Shown: positions 1 to 8,112 of the stretch, piece by piece
Position numbering within the stretch: position 1 is the first letter of the stretch
Layout of the letters: every line of letters starts with the position of its first letter
Assembly: GCF_028583725.1 (NCBI RefSeq)
Contig: NZ_CP110680.1
Span: 2,108,001-2,172,000, forward strand
From: Cellulomonas fimi
Lineage (GTDB): Bacteria > Actinomycetota > Actinomycetes > Actinomycetales > Cellulomonadaceae
Direction: 5' to 3'
Length of the DNA stretch: 64,000 nucleotides
The notes under the pieces: model-generated
Seen by the model: only the letters and a program-made list of their open reading frames with translations
Told to the model about the DNA's origin: nothing
The model's database searches: none
Made by a program: the position numbers and the translations under genes

Positions 1-419
1 CGTCCGGCCCGCTCGGGCAGGCGCTCACGGCCGCGGGCGTCGACCTCCACGGCCACCACCGCCCGGCGCGCGTCGAGACCTTCGGCGACGAGGCCGGCGA
101 CGGCCGCAGCGCCGACGTGACGTGGCAGGTCGGCGACGTGTCGGTGGTGGCGCGGCACGCGCCGGGGCACACGGAGGGCTCGACGCTGTACCTGCTCGAC
201 GACGGCGACGGGCGGCCGGTCGTGCTGACGGGCGACGTGCTGTTCGCGGGGACGATCGGACGGACCGACCTGCCCGGCGGGGACGGTCCGACGATGGCCC
301 GGACGCTGCGCGAGGTCGTCGCCCGGCTCGACCCCCGCGCGGTCGTCGTGCCCGGGCACGGTCCGGCGAGCGACGTCGCGACGGAGCTCGCGACCAACCC
401 GTTCCTGGCGCCCCGCTGA
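1..419 (+). CDS. Metallo-beta-lactamase-fold hydrolase, C-terminal part (5' truncated by window)
   Basis: The reading frame is open from the first full codon at base 3 to the TGA at 417-419, so the gene begins outside the window. The visible 138 residues show the second half of a glyoxalase II-like metallo-beta-lactamase fold: ARHAPGHTEGS (metal-binding His), LTGDVLFAGTIGRTDLPGG (bridging Asp), and a final VVPGHGPAS (metal His). The N-terminal HxHxDH motif would lie upstream. The family hydrolyses thioesters or similar bonds with a dinuclear metal site; the substrate cannot be told from sequence. It lies directly upstream of hisS in the same direction, an arrangement common in actinobacteria. 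The first in-frame internal start-like codons (GTG and others) are unlikely starts because the fold clearly continues upstream. Confidence 0.85.
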   Translation, partial: SGPLGQALTAAGVDLHGHHRPARVETFGDEAGDGRSADVTWQVGDVSVVARHAPGHTEGSTLYLLDDGDGRPVVLTGDVLFAGTIGRTDLPGGDGPTMARTLREVVARLDPRAVVVPGHGPASDVATELATNPFLAPR

Positions 420-487
420 CCCGGCTGCCCGCGTCCGGGCGGAACGCGGGCGCGTCCCGGTCGGAGGGTCTGGAAGACTTCCGCACC

Positions 488-1855
488 ATGGCGCGACCCA
501 CACCCCTGTCCGGATTCCCCGAGTGGCTGCCCGACGGGCGCATCGTCGAGCAGCACGTGCTCGACGTCCTGCGCCGCACGTTCGAGCTGCACGGGTTCGC
601 GGGCATCGAGACGCGCGCGGTCGAGCCGCTCGACCAGCTGCTGCGCAAGGGGGAGACCTCGAAGGAGGTCTACGTCCTGTCGCGGCTCCAGGAGGACCCC
701 GAGAGCCCGGACCGTGGGGGCCGGCTCGGGCTGCACTTCGACCTCACGGTGCCGTTCGCGCGGTACGTGCTGGAGAACGCCGGGCACCTCGCGTTCCCGT
801 TCCGCCGCTACCAGATCCAGAAGGTGTGGCGCGGCGAGCGCCCTCAGGACGGCCGGTTCCGCGAGTTCGTCCAGGCGGACATCGACGTCGTCGCGGCGGG
901 TGAGCTGCCGTACCACTACGAGGTCGAGCTGCCGCTCGTGATGGCGGACGCGCTCGCGGCGCTGCGTGAGGTCGGACTGCCGCCGGTGCGCATCCTCGTG
1001 AACAACCGCAAGGTCGCGGAGGGTTTCTACCGCGGGCTCGGGCTCGACGACGTCGAGGCGGTGCTGCGCGGCATCGACAAGCTCGACAAGATCGGCGGAC
1101 CGGCCGTCGCGGAGCTGCTCGTCGCGGAGGCGGGCGCGACCCCGGAGCAGGCGCAGGCCTGCCTGGAGCTCGCGGGCGTCCAGGGCGAGGACGAGTCGGT
1201 CGTCGACGCGGTGCGGGCGGTCGCCGCCCGGCACGGTGCGGAGCACCCGCTGCTCGACGAGGGCCTCGCCGAGCTCGGCGCGCTGGTGCGGGCGGCCGCG
1301 CAGCGGGCACCCGGCGTCGTCGTCGCCGACCTCAAGATCGCGCGCGGCCTCGACTACTACACGGGTTCCGTCTACGAGACGGTCCTCGTCGGCCACGAGC
1401 AGCTCGGTTCGATCTGCTCGGGCGGCCGGTACGACACGCTCGCGTCCGACGGGTCGACGACGTACCCGGGAGTCGGCCTCTCGATCGGCGTGTCGCGGCT
1501 CGTCTCGCGCCTGCTCGGTGGCGGCCTCGTCCGTGCGACCCGGTCGGTGCCGTCGGCGGTCTTGGTCGCCGTGACGGACGAGGCGGACCGGTCGCGGTCC
1601 GACGCCGTCGCCGCCGCGCTCCGCTCGCGGGGCATCCCGGTCGAGGTGGCACCGTCGGCGGCGAAGTTCGGCAAGCAGATCCGGCACGCCGACCGCCGCG
1701 GCATCCCGTTCGTGTGGTTCCTCGGGCAGCCCGGTGGTGACGAGGGGGACCAGGTCAAGGACATCCGCTCGGGCGAGCAGGTGCCCGCCGACGCCGCGTC
1801 GTGGGCGCCGCCGACGGACGACCTGTGGCCCCGCGTGGTGCCGGCCGAGGCCTGA
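488..1855 (+). CDS. hisS: Histidyl-tRNA synthetase
   Basis: This class II synthetase charges tRNA-His with histidine using ATP in the cytoplasm. The 455-residue product has the usual length. Motif 2 reads YQIQKVWRGERPQDGRFREF near residues 112-131, the histidine-binding signatures ARGLDYYTGSVYE and CSGGRYD lie near residues 283-320, and motif 3 is GVGLSIGVSRL. The C-terminal anticodon-binding domain follows (from about residue 350). The ATG at 488 is chosen because the protein then begins MARPTPLSGFPEW, as actinobacterial HisRS proteins do; a GGAAG at 472-476 may act as ribosome binding site. The gene follows the hydrolase by 68 bases and may share its transcript. It ends before a 13-bp inverted repeat shared with the convergent protease gene. 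Confidence 0.97.
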   Translation: MARPTPLSGFPEWLPDGRIVEQHVLDVLRRTFELHGFAGIETRAVEPLDQLLRKGETSKEVYVLSRLQEDPESPDRGGRLGLHFDLTVPFARYVLENAGHLAFPFRRYQIQKVWRGERPQDGRFREFVQADIDVVAAGELPYHYEVELPLVMADALAALREVGLPPVRILVNNRKVAEGFYRGLGLDDVEAVLRGIDKLDKIGGPAVAELLVAEAGATPEQAQACLELAGVQGEDESVVDAVRAVAARHGAEHPLLDEGLAELGALVRAAAQRAPGVVVADLKIARGLDYYTGSVYETVLVGHEQLGSICSGGRYDTLASDGSTTYPGVGLSIGVSRLVSRLLGGGLVRATRSVPSAVLVAVTDEADRSRSDAVAAALRSRGIPVEVAPSAAKFGKQIRHADRRGIPFVWFLGQPGGDEGDQVKDIRSGEQVPADAASWAPPTDDLWPRVVPAEA

Positions 1856-1860
1856 CGCGC

Positions 1861-1903
1861 CCGGCGCGGTCCGCGCGTCGTCGTGGCGCACGGACCGCGC
1901 CGG
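1861..1903. terminator. Bidirectional hairpin between hisS and the convergent protease gene
   Basis: Bases 1861-1873 (CCGGCGCGGTCCG) and 1891-1903 are a perfect 13-bp inverted repeat with a 17-base loop. It starts five bases after the hisS stop and lies about 46 bases from the end of the minus-strand protease gene, so it can serve both. No T-tract follows, which is usual for high-GC actinobacterial terminators. Confidence 0.65.
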
Positions 1904-1949
1904 GGTGGGCACGGACCGCGGCGTCGTCGTGCGCGGCGGCCCGTCCTCG

Positions 1950-3755
1950 TCACCAGACGCGCTCGACCGCGTAGGCGAGCGTGTCGTCGCGGAACGTCAC
2001 CTCGTAGACCGCGGGGCCCTGCGACATGGGCGTGCGCGGGCCAGCGGGCTCGGCCGTCCCGTCGCCGCCCGCGTCGCCGAACGTGACGGTGCCCGTGCCG
2101 TCGGTGTCGAACAGCAGCGCCTCGTCGGGGTGCGCGCCGAACGGCATGGTGAGCCGCCACGTGTGGTCGGCGACCAGCACCATCGGCACGGGGGCCCACC
2201 CGGTGCTCGTGCCGCGCAACGTCATCGTCGGGTAGGTGCTCGCGTAGGCGCCGCCGACGACCGTGCCGAGCTCGACGCGCACGACCGCACCCGCGGGCCC
2301 GACCGACTCCGTCCGGACGGACACCCCGGCGGCGGCGTCCGTGAACGTCCGGCCGACCTGGAGCGCTGCGTCGTCGTGCCCGTCGCCGGGCGTCGTGTCG
2401 ACGAGCGAGGTGCCGGCGTCGGTGGCCCGGCGGATCTCGACGCCGTTCATGAGCGCCGGGTAGCGGCTGACCTTGGCGTCCCAGGCCTCGCCGTACGGCT
2501 GCCGCAGGTCGAGGTCGTAGTACTCGCCGGACGGCAGCGGGACGCGCAGGTCCTGCGCCTGGTCCGTCGGCGTCTCGGACGGCGCGAGCGTGTACGTCCC
2601 GGACGCGGTGACGGTCGTGACGCGCGACGGGGGGATCCAGCCGAGGCGGGCCTTGTAGTTGGCGGAGAACTGCATCTGGTTCCAGGTGTCGCCCATGGCG
2701 TCGAACGGGTCGCCGTACTCCTGCACCGCGCACGAGCCGCCGGGCTCCTCGACGGGTGTCGGACGGCCGTCGGCGGCGGTGCAGACGAGCGCGTTCGCGT
2801 GGTTGAGCCCGAGGTTGTGGCCGAGCTCGTGCTGCGCGACCGCGCGCGTCCCGCTGTCGCCCGCCCAGAGGTTCACCGACGCCTGCCCACCGATGGAGGC
2901 CCACCCGCCGTACCAGCAGCCGCGGTCGGGGGAGTCGAGCACGAACGCGACATGGTCGTAGCCGGTCAGGTCGAGGCCGGCCGCCTGCGCCGCGTCCGTC
3001 CCGGCCGACGCCTCGCCCCAGCAGCCGGTGTCGGCGGGGATCTCGAGGTAGCCGAAGACGTCGCCGTCGGGGCGGTCGCGGCCGCGCAGCTCGAGCTGCG
3101 ACCACGAGCTCTCGCGGAAGTACGCCGCGACCGAGTCCGGCGCGGTGAAGAAGGCGTGGCGGGCGTCGTCGGCGGTCACGGGCTCCGTGCCGGTGGGCCC
3201 GAGGCGGAGCAGGACCACGGCGACCGTGCGGGGGGCGTCGGCGGCCGTGGCGGGTGCGGCGGAGAGCGTGCGCACGGCCGTGCCCTCGAAGGTCGCGCTC
3301 GCCTCGCCGACGTCGGGTGCGTCCGCCGACGGCGTTCCGGTCACGCGCACGCGCTGGCCTGGTGCGACGCCGTCGAAGAGGCCCGCGTCGCCGTCGACCT
3401 GCACGCCGGTGCCGTCGGCGAGCCGGACGAGGTCGTGGGTGTCGTCGGGCACGCCCGCTCCCGTCGCGGCGCCGGACGCGGCGCGGTCGGCGGGTGGGGT
3501 CGCCGCGCCCGCGGGCCCGGCGAGAGCCGGGTCGACGGGTGAGGGCAGCGGCGGGTCGGCGTGCAGGCGTTCGTAGGTGCCGGTGAGACGTCCGTCGTCC
3601 GTCGTGGCGGCCGTGGCGGGCGGGGCGACGGGGGCGACGACGAGGAACGCGAGGATGCCCGCTGACGCGAGAGCGGTGCGGAGGCGTGCCGCGTCACGAC
3701 GGCGGCCTGACGGTCGTCCGGTGCGGAGGGTGGCGCTGGCCCGGTGCTGGCGCAT
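1950..3755 (-). CDS. Secreted M11 (gametolysin-like) zinc metalloprotease
   Basis: The 601-residue protein starts with an Arg-rich n-region, a hydrophobic stretch (ASAGILAFLVVAPVA) and a likely Ala-x-Ala cleavage near residue 49, so it should be exported. The zinc-binding metzincin motif HELGHNLGLNH places ligands at about H309, H313 and H319 with catalytic E310. It is preceded by segments typical of M11 peptidases (VAVVLLRL, a Ser-rich strand, and a GCWYGGWASIGG segment). The C-terminal 200 residues form a beta-rich domain without clear family match. The ATG at 3753-3755 has an upstream GGAAG at suitable distance. The gene stands alone on the minus strand between hisS and a radical SAM gene. 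A CebR/CelR-like operator lies about 230 bases upstream (3983-3996). The substrate is unknown; a role in degrading extracellular protein is an inference. Confidence 0.85.
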   Translation of the reverse strand: MRQHRASATLRTGRPSGRRRDAARLRTALASAGILAFLVVAPVAPPATAATTDDGRLTGTYERLHADPPLPSPVDPALAGPAGAATPPADRAASGAATGAGVPDDTHDLVRLADGTGVQVDGDAGLFDGVAPGQRVRVTGTPSADAPDVGEASATFEGTAVRTLSAAPATAADAPRTVAVVLLRLGPTGTEPVTADDARHAFFTAPDSVAAYFRESSWSQLELRGRDRPDGDVFGYLEIPADTGCWGEASAGTDAAQAAGLDLTGYDHVAFVLDSPDRGCWYGGWASIGGQASVNLWAGDSGTRAVAQHELGHNLGLNHANALVCTAADGRPTPVEEPGGSCAVQEYGDPFDAMGDTWNQMQFSANYKARLGWIPPSRVTTVTASGTYTLAPSETPTDQAQDLRVPLPSGEYYDLDLRQPYGEAWDAKVSRYPALMNGVEIRRATDAGTSLVDTTPGDGHDDAALQVGRTFTDAAAGVSVRTESVGPAGAVVRVELGTVVGGAYASTYPTMTLRGTSTGWAPVPMVLVADHTWRLTMPFGAHPDEALLFDTDGTGTVTFGDAGGDGTAEPAGPRTPMSQGPAVYEVTFRDDTLAYAVERVW

Positions 3756-4186
3756 GGGAGTGCTTCCGTTTCTCGAGACGTCACGGGCATGGCGTGGGCG
3801 GCGGTGGCGGCGCGACGGGACGCCGGAGCCGACCGCGTCGACGGGTGCGCCGCGCGGACGGCTTCGGTGCCGGGAGGCAGGTTGCGAGCGGACAAGGGGC
3901 GGTGACTCGTGTCACCGTCCCGGCCGGCACGCGTCGACGTACCGGCTCTCGGTCAGCACGGTGCTCGGGAGCGACAGTGATCTGAGAGCGCTTCCACGGC
4001 GCCCCGCGGGAAGTCTTCCGACGAGCCGTGCGCCCGGTCAAGGGGCAGACCAGGCTTTTCCGGTACAGACACGACGTGGCGCGAGCCCGACGTCCAGACG
4101 TGCGCCGGCAGGCGTGCGGGCGATCCTCGTCGGACGCCGCGCGCCGCGCGGATCGCTCGCGCCGGGGCGCGCCGGTTGACGCGGCC
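3756..4186. other. Long intergenic region with the divergent promoters of the protease and the radical SAM gene
   Basis: No convincing gene was found in this stretch. An upstream extension of the radical SAM frame to 4028 is judged non-coding because its 61 extra residues are Arg/Ala-rich with no family resemblance. The region holds a LacI-family-like operator (3983-3996) and a weak possible minus-strand -35 TTGACC (complement of 4037-4042). Its right edge abuts the LexA box that begins at 4187. Confidence 0.6.
3983..3996. promoter_or_regulatory. CebR/CelR-like (LacI family) operator upstream of the secreted protease
   Basis: TGAGAGCGCTTCCA differs at two of 14 positions from TGGGAGCGCTCCCA, the operator known for CebR/CelR, the cellobiose-responsive repressors of cellulolytic actinobacteria. 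The central GAGCGCT core is intact. It lies in the protease promoter region, just downstream of a weak possible -35 (complement of 4037-4042). Binding is inferred from similarity only. Confidence 0.45.
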
Positions 4187-4202
4187 TCGAACACGTGTTC
4201 GA
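4187..4202. promoter_or_regulatory. LexA (SOS) box overlapping the radical SAM gene promoter
   Basis: TCGAACACGTGTTCGA is a perfect 16-bp palindrome and an exact fit to the actinobacterial LexA consensus TCGAAC-N4-GTTCGA. A TTGACG at 4176-4181 would be the -35 element, and a weak -10 (TTCGAC, 4199-4204) ends seven bases before the GTG at 4211. LexA bound here would cover the promoter, so the gene should be induced by DNA damage. Confidence 0.9.
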
Positions 4203-4210
4203 CTGGCGTC

Positions 4211-5278
4211 GTGCGATGGGACGGGCAGCGGGTGGCGCCGGGGGAGGACACGTCCACCCTGCCCGGCCTCGCGCTCGCCAACCTCGTCCGCACCGTCCGT
4301 ACTCCGGAGTTCGCGGGCGTGACGTTCCACGAGGTCCACTGCCGCAGCGCGCTCAACAAGGTGCCGGCCGCGTCGCAGATGCCGTTCCGCTGGACCGTCA
4401 ACGCGGTGCGCGGGTGCCTGCACGCGTGCACGTACTGCTTCGCCCGCCCGACGCACGAGTACCTCGAGCTCGGCGCGGGCCGCGACTTCGAGACGCAGAT
4501 CGTCGTCAAGACGAACGTCGTCGACGTGCTCCGCGCCGAGCTCGCGCGCCCGTCGTGGCGGCGCGAGCACGTCGCGATGGGCACCAACACCGACCCGTAC
4601 CAGCGCGTCGAGGGCCGCTACCGGTTCATGCCCGGCATCGTCGACGCGCTCGTCCACCACGGCACGCCGCTCTCGGTGCTCACCAAGGGCACGCTGCTGC
4701 GGCGCGACCTGCCGCTGCTCGCCGACGCCGCGCGCCACGTGCAGGTGGGGATCGGTGTCTCGCTCGCGGTCCTCGACGAGCAGCTCCAGGCCGAGCTCGA
4801 ACCGGGCACCCCGACGCCGCGGGCCCGCCTCGAGCTGATCCGCGCGGTCCGCGACGCCGGCCTGCCCTGCGGGGTCATGGTCGCCCCGGTCCTGCCCTGG
4901 CTCACCGACTCGACCGAGCACCTCGACGCGCTCCTGGCGGCGCTCGCGGACGCCGGCGCGTCGGGAGTCACGATCCTGCCGCTGCACCTGCGCGGCTCCG
5001 TCAAGCCGCTCTTCATGGCCTGGCTCGGCCGGTACCGCCCGGAGCTCGTCCGGCGGTACGACGAGCTCTACGGCGCGGGCGCCTACACGCCCGACGGGTA
5101 CGGCCAGTGGCTACGCGACCGCGTGGCGCCGCTGCTCGTGCGGCACGGCTTCGGGGACCCGTCGGGTCACCGCGCGGGACGCGCCGCGATGCGCGACGGC
5201 GCGTACCCGGTGGGCTCCCTGCCCCGCGTGACGCCCGAGGTCGCCGTCCCCGGGGTCGCCCAGCCGACGCTCTTCTGA
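4211..5278 (+). CDS. Rv2578c-type radical SAM protein, SOS-controlled
   Basis: The 355-residue protein carries the radical SAM cluster motif [11 protein letters not shown] (C-x3-C-x2-C) near residues 72-82. The flanking sequences [19 protein letters not shown] and [11 protein letters not shown] are typical of the Rv2578c family, which is distantly related to spore photoproduct lyase-like enzymes. It should bind a 4Fe-4S cluster and S-adenosylmethionine; the substrate is unknown. GTG at 4211 is chosen because relatives begin MRWDGQ and because a LexA-covered promoter sits immediately upstream; no Shine-Dalgarno is visible, so the mRNA is probably leaderless. An in-frame ATG at 4028 exists but would place the operator inside the coding region. 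The gene is monocistronic. SOS control suggests a role in DNA damage tolerance. Confidence 0.88.
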   Translation: MRWDGQRVAPGEDTSTLPGLALANLVRTVRTPEFAGVTFHEVHCRSALNKVPAASQMPFRWTVNAVRGCLHACTYCFARPTHEYLELGAGRDFETQIVVKTNVVDVLRAELARPSWRREHVAMGTNTDPYQRVEGRYRFMPGIVDALVHHGTPLSVLTKGTLLRRDLPLLADAARHVQVGIGVSLAVLDEQLQAELEPGTPTPRARLELIRAVRDAGLPCGVMVAPVLPWLTDSTEHLDALLAALADAGASGVTILPLHLRGSVKPLFMAWLGRYRPELVRRYDELYGAGAYTPDGYGQWLRDRVAPLLVRHGFGDPSGHRAGRAAMRDGAYPVGSLPRVTPEVAVPGVAQPTLF

Positions 5279-5390
5279 CCGCGACGGTGCGCTCGTCCCG
5301 GCAGAGCGGGCGTCCTCGTCGTCGCCTCCCGGCCGGTGCGGCGGTCGCGGGCGCCGGGAATGCCGGAGCCGCGGGACGTGCCGCGCCCAC

Positions 5391-5396
5391 TAGGAT
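5391..5396 (+). promoter_or_regulatory. -10 element of aspS
   Basis: TAGGAT, the common housekeeping -10 form in this window, lies 52 bases before the GTG start of aspS and predicts a leader of about 45 nt with AAGGA near its end. No good -35 is visible 17 bases upstream. Confidence 0.6.
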
Positions 5397-5448
5397 CGAG
5401 CGGGCGCCCGTCCGGCGCTCCCACCCGTCGTCGAGCGAAGGAACACCC

Positions 5449-7227
5449 GTGCTCCGCACCCACCAGGCCGGCTCGCTGCGAGCCGAGCACGTCGGCACCA
5501 CCGTCACCCTCACGGGCTGGGTGGACCGGCGCCGGGATCACGGCGGCGTGGCGTTCGTCGACCTGCGGGACGCGTCGGGCATCGCCCAGGTCGTCATCCG
5601 TGACGAGGCGGTCGCGCACGGCCTGCGCGCCGAGTACGTGCTCCAGGTGACGGGCGAGGTCGGTCGCCGGCCCGAGGGCAACGAGAACCCGCACCTCGCG
5701 ACCGGCGACATCGAGCTGGTCGCGCACGACGTGGTCGTCCTCAACGAGGCCGCGCCGCTGCCGTTCCAGGTCTCGTCGTCGCTCGACGAGACCGTCGGCG
5801 AGGAGGCGCGCCTCAAGCACCGCTACCTCGACCTGCGCCGCCCGGCGCCGTCGCGGGCGATCCGCCTGCGCGCCAAGGTCAACCAGGCCGCCCGTGCGGT
5901 CCTCGACGCGCAGGACTTCGTCGAGGTCGAGACCCCGACCCTCACGCGCTCCACCCCTGAAGGTGCCCGCGACTTCCTCGTGCCCGCGCGCCTCGCGCCC
6001 GGCTCCTGGTACGCCCTGCCGCAGTCGCCGCAGCTCTTCAAGCAGCTGCTCATGGTCGCGGGCCTCGAGCGCTACTACCAGATCGCCCGCTGCTACCGCG
6101 ACGAGGACTTCCGCGCCGACCGGCAGCCGGAGTTCACGCAGCTCGACGTCGAGATGAGCTTCGTCGAGCAGGACGACGTCATCGCGCTCGCGGAGCAGAT
6201 CCTCGTCGCGCTGTGGCGCCTCATCGACGTCGAGCTGCCCACGCCGATCCGCCGCATGACGTTCGCGGACGCGATGGCCCGGTACGGCTCCGACAAGCCG
6301 GACCTGCGGTTCGGCCTCGAGCTCGTCGAGCTCACCGAGTACTTCGCGAGCACCCCGTTCCGCGTCTTCCAGGCGCCCTACGTCGGCGCCGTCGTGCAGC
6401 CCGGCGGGGCCGCCACGCCCCGGCGCGGCTTCGACGCGTGGCAGGAGTGGGCCAAGCAGCGCGGCGCCAAGGGTCTCGCGTACGTCACGGTCGGCGAGGA
6501 TGGCGAGCTCGGCGGCCCGGTCGCCAAGAACATCACCGACGACGAGCGTGCCGGGCTGGTCGCGGCGACCGGCGCGTCGCCCGGCGACGCGATCTTCTTC
6601 GCCGCGGGCAAGCCGTCCGAGGCGCGCGCCCTGCTCGGCGCCGCCCGGCTCGAGATCGGTCGCCGCGGCGGCCTGATCGACGAGAAGGCGTGGGAGCTCG
6701 TCTGGGTCGTCGACGCGCCCTTGTTCAAGCCCACGGGCGAGGACGACGACGTCGCGGTCGGCGGCGGCGCGTGGACGGCCGTGCACCACGCCTTCACCTC
6801 TCCCACGCCCGAGTGGCTGGACCGGTTCGAGCAGGACCCGGGCAACGCGCTCGCGTACGCGTACGACATCGTCTGCAACGGCAACGAGATCGGCGGCGGC
6901 TCGATCCGTATCCACCGCCGCGACGTGCAGGAGCGCGTGTTCGAGGTCATGGGCATCGGGCAGGAGGAGGCGCAGGAGAAGTTCGGCTTCCTGCTCGACG
7001 CCTTCCAGTTCGGTGCGCCGCCGCACGGCGGGATCGCGTTCGGCTGGGACCGGATCGTCGCGCTGCTCACCGGCAGCGAGTCGATCCGCGAGGTCATCGC
7101 GTTCCCGAAGTCCGGCGGGGGCTACGACCCGCTCACGGCCGCGCCCGCGCCGATCACGCCCGAGCAGCGGCGTGAGGCCGGCGTGGACGCGCAGCCGAAG
7201 GCCAAGCCCGACCAGCCGGAGGCGTGA
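5449..7227 (+). CDS. aspS: Aspartyl-tRNA synthetase (bacterial type)
   Basis: The product (592 residues) attaches aspartate to its tRNA. An N-terminal OB-fold anticodon domain (residues 1-110, [20 protein letters not shown]) is followed by the class II catalytic core with [14 protein letters not shown], motif 2 [19 protein letters not shown], a bacterial insertion domain (about 290-420) and motif 3 [16 protein letters not shown]. Motif 3 has Trp where Leu or Met is usual. The GTG at 5449 ([11 protein letters not shown]) has AAGGA at 5438-5442. Many actinobacterial AspRS enzymes are non-discriminating and also form Asp-tRNA-Asn for the GatCAB route; sequence alone does not settle this here. 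The last four bases overlap the next gene, so the two are probably translated together. Confidence 0.97.
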   Translation: MLRTHQAGSLRAEHVGTTVTLTGWVDRRRDHGGVAFVDLRDASGIAQVVIRDEAVAHGLRAEYVLQVTGEVGRRPEGNENPHLATGDIELVAHDVVVLNEAAPLPFQVSSSLDETVGEEARLKHRYLDLRRPAPSRAIRLRAKVNQAARAVLDAQDFVEVETPTLTRSTPEGARDFLVPARLAPGSWYALPQSPQLFKQLLMVAGLERYYQIARCYRDEDFRADRQPEFTQLDVEMSFVEQDDVIALAEQILVALWRLIDVELPTPIRRMTFADAMARYGSDKPDLRFGLELVELTEYFASTPFRVFQAPYVGAVVQPGGAATPRRGFDAWQEWAKQRGAKGLAYVTVGEDGELGGPVAKNITDDERAGLVAATGASPGDAIFFAAGKPSEARALLGAARLEIGRRGGLIDEKAWELVWVVDAPLFKPTGEDDDVAVGGGAWTAVHHAFTSPTPEWLDRFEQDPGNALAYAYDIVCNGNEIGGGSIRIHRRDVQERVFEVMGIGQEEAQEKFGFLLDAFQFGAPPHGGIAFGWDRIVALLTGSESIREVIAFPKSGGGYDPLTAAPAPITPEQRREAGVDAQPKAKPDQPEA

Positions 7228-8027
7228 GCGCGCTGCTCGCGCGGCTGCCCGCCCGGTGGCGCGCGCACCGCGCGCTGCTGGGCGGCGACGGCCGCTGGGA
7301 CGAGGCGCACGTCGTCGGTGACGACGAGGCTGTGCTGCTCGCGACGCCGTCGGGCACGGGCCCGAGCCTGTTCGGGCTCGGCGAGGCCGGGCGTGTCGGC
7401 GCCCTGCTCACGCGCGAGGTCGTCGCCCTCGGGTCCGGGTCGCTGCTGGACCGTGCGGGGCTCGTCGAGCGCGCACGCTGGCTGACCGTCCCGCGGGGGA
7501 CCACGATCCCGCCCGACGCGCTCGCGGTGCTGCGCCTCGCACCCTTCTCGACGTGGGACTGGCTCGCGGCCGACGCCGCGCCCGCCAGCGCGGCCGTGGA
7601 CCCGCGCGTGGTCCGCCTGGACCCGACCGGTGACGCGGACGCGATCCGCGCGTGCCTGGCGACGGCGAACCCCGCCACGTCCGCGGACCCGACTCGCCCT
7701 GGCGAGGCCGGCTGGTGGGGTGTGACCGGACCGGAGGGTCTCCTCGGAGTCGTCGGCGCGTCCGCCCGCGGCGGGGACGGCGGACGACCGGCGTCGTGGC
7801 ACCTGCACGGGCTCGGGGTCCTGCCGGACGCACGCGGCGCCGGGATCGGGACCGCGCTCGCGGCGGCGGTCCTCGTGGAGGGCCTGGCGGCCGGGTGCGC
7901 GTTCGTGTCGCTCGGCATGTACGCCGACAACGTGCGGGCGCGGCGGGTGTACGAGCGGCTCGGGTTCCGCACCGAGCTCGAGTGCGCGTCGTACGGGCCG
8001 CACGGCGCGGACCGTCCCGCGCCCTGA
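7224..8027 (+). CDS. GNAT-family N-acetyltransferase coupled to aspS
   Basis: The 267-residue protein starts at GTG 7224 inside the aspS stop (GTGA overlap). Its C-terminal 130 residues form a GNAT domain: [19 protein letters not shown] is the acetyl-CoA pyrophosphate-binding loop (Q/R-x-x-G-x-G/A type) near residues 193-212, and [13 protein letters not shown] is the usual motif B segment. The N-terminal half (residues 1-120) is a less conserved region rich in Leu/Val/Ala that may form a second, degenerate acetyltransferase-like fold. The family moves an acetyl group from acetyl-CoA to an amine; the target is not predictable. Overlap with aspS gives no clear functional link. It converges on the minus-strand MMPL gene, and 85 bases separate their ends. 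Confidence 0.85.
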   Translation: MSALLARLPARWRAHRALLGGDGRWDEAHVVGDDEAVLLATPSGTGPSLFGLGEAGRVGALLTREVVALGSGSLLDRAGLVERARWLTVPRGTTIPPDALAVLRLAPFSTWDWLAADAAPASAAVDPRVVRLDPTGDADAIRACLATANPATSADPTRPGEAGWWGVTGPEGLLGVVGASARGGDGGRPASWHLHGLGVLPDARGAGIGTALAAAVLVEGLAAGCAFVSLGMYADNVRARRVYERLGFRTELECASYGPHGADRPAP

Positions 8028-8112
8028 GCCGGGGTTCCGGCCACCGACCCCGGCCGCCGACCGTCGGGCGCCACGGGGTACGCACCACCGGGCGGTGCGC
8101 CCGGGCGACGGT

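Noticed and set aside
472..482. GGAAGACTTCC palindrome before hisS, with its complement form at 4009-4019 and a near copy at 11989-12000
   Set aside because: Only three weak occurrences in unrelated contexts; the hisS copy overlaps the likely ribosome binding site. Too little to claim a regulator site.
4028..4210. An upstream in-frame extension of the radical SAM gene starting at ATG 4028
   Set aside because: It would put the LexA box and promoter inside the coding region, and its residues do not resemble the family.
8065..8103. Weak hairpin between the GNAT gene and the MMPL gene as a terminator
   Set aside because: The 7-bp stem competes with another short pairing, so it is not distinct enough from background in such GC-rich DNA.
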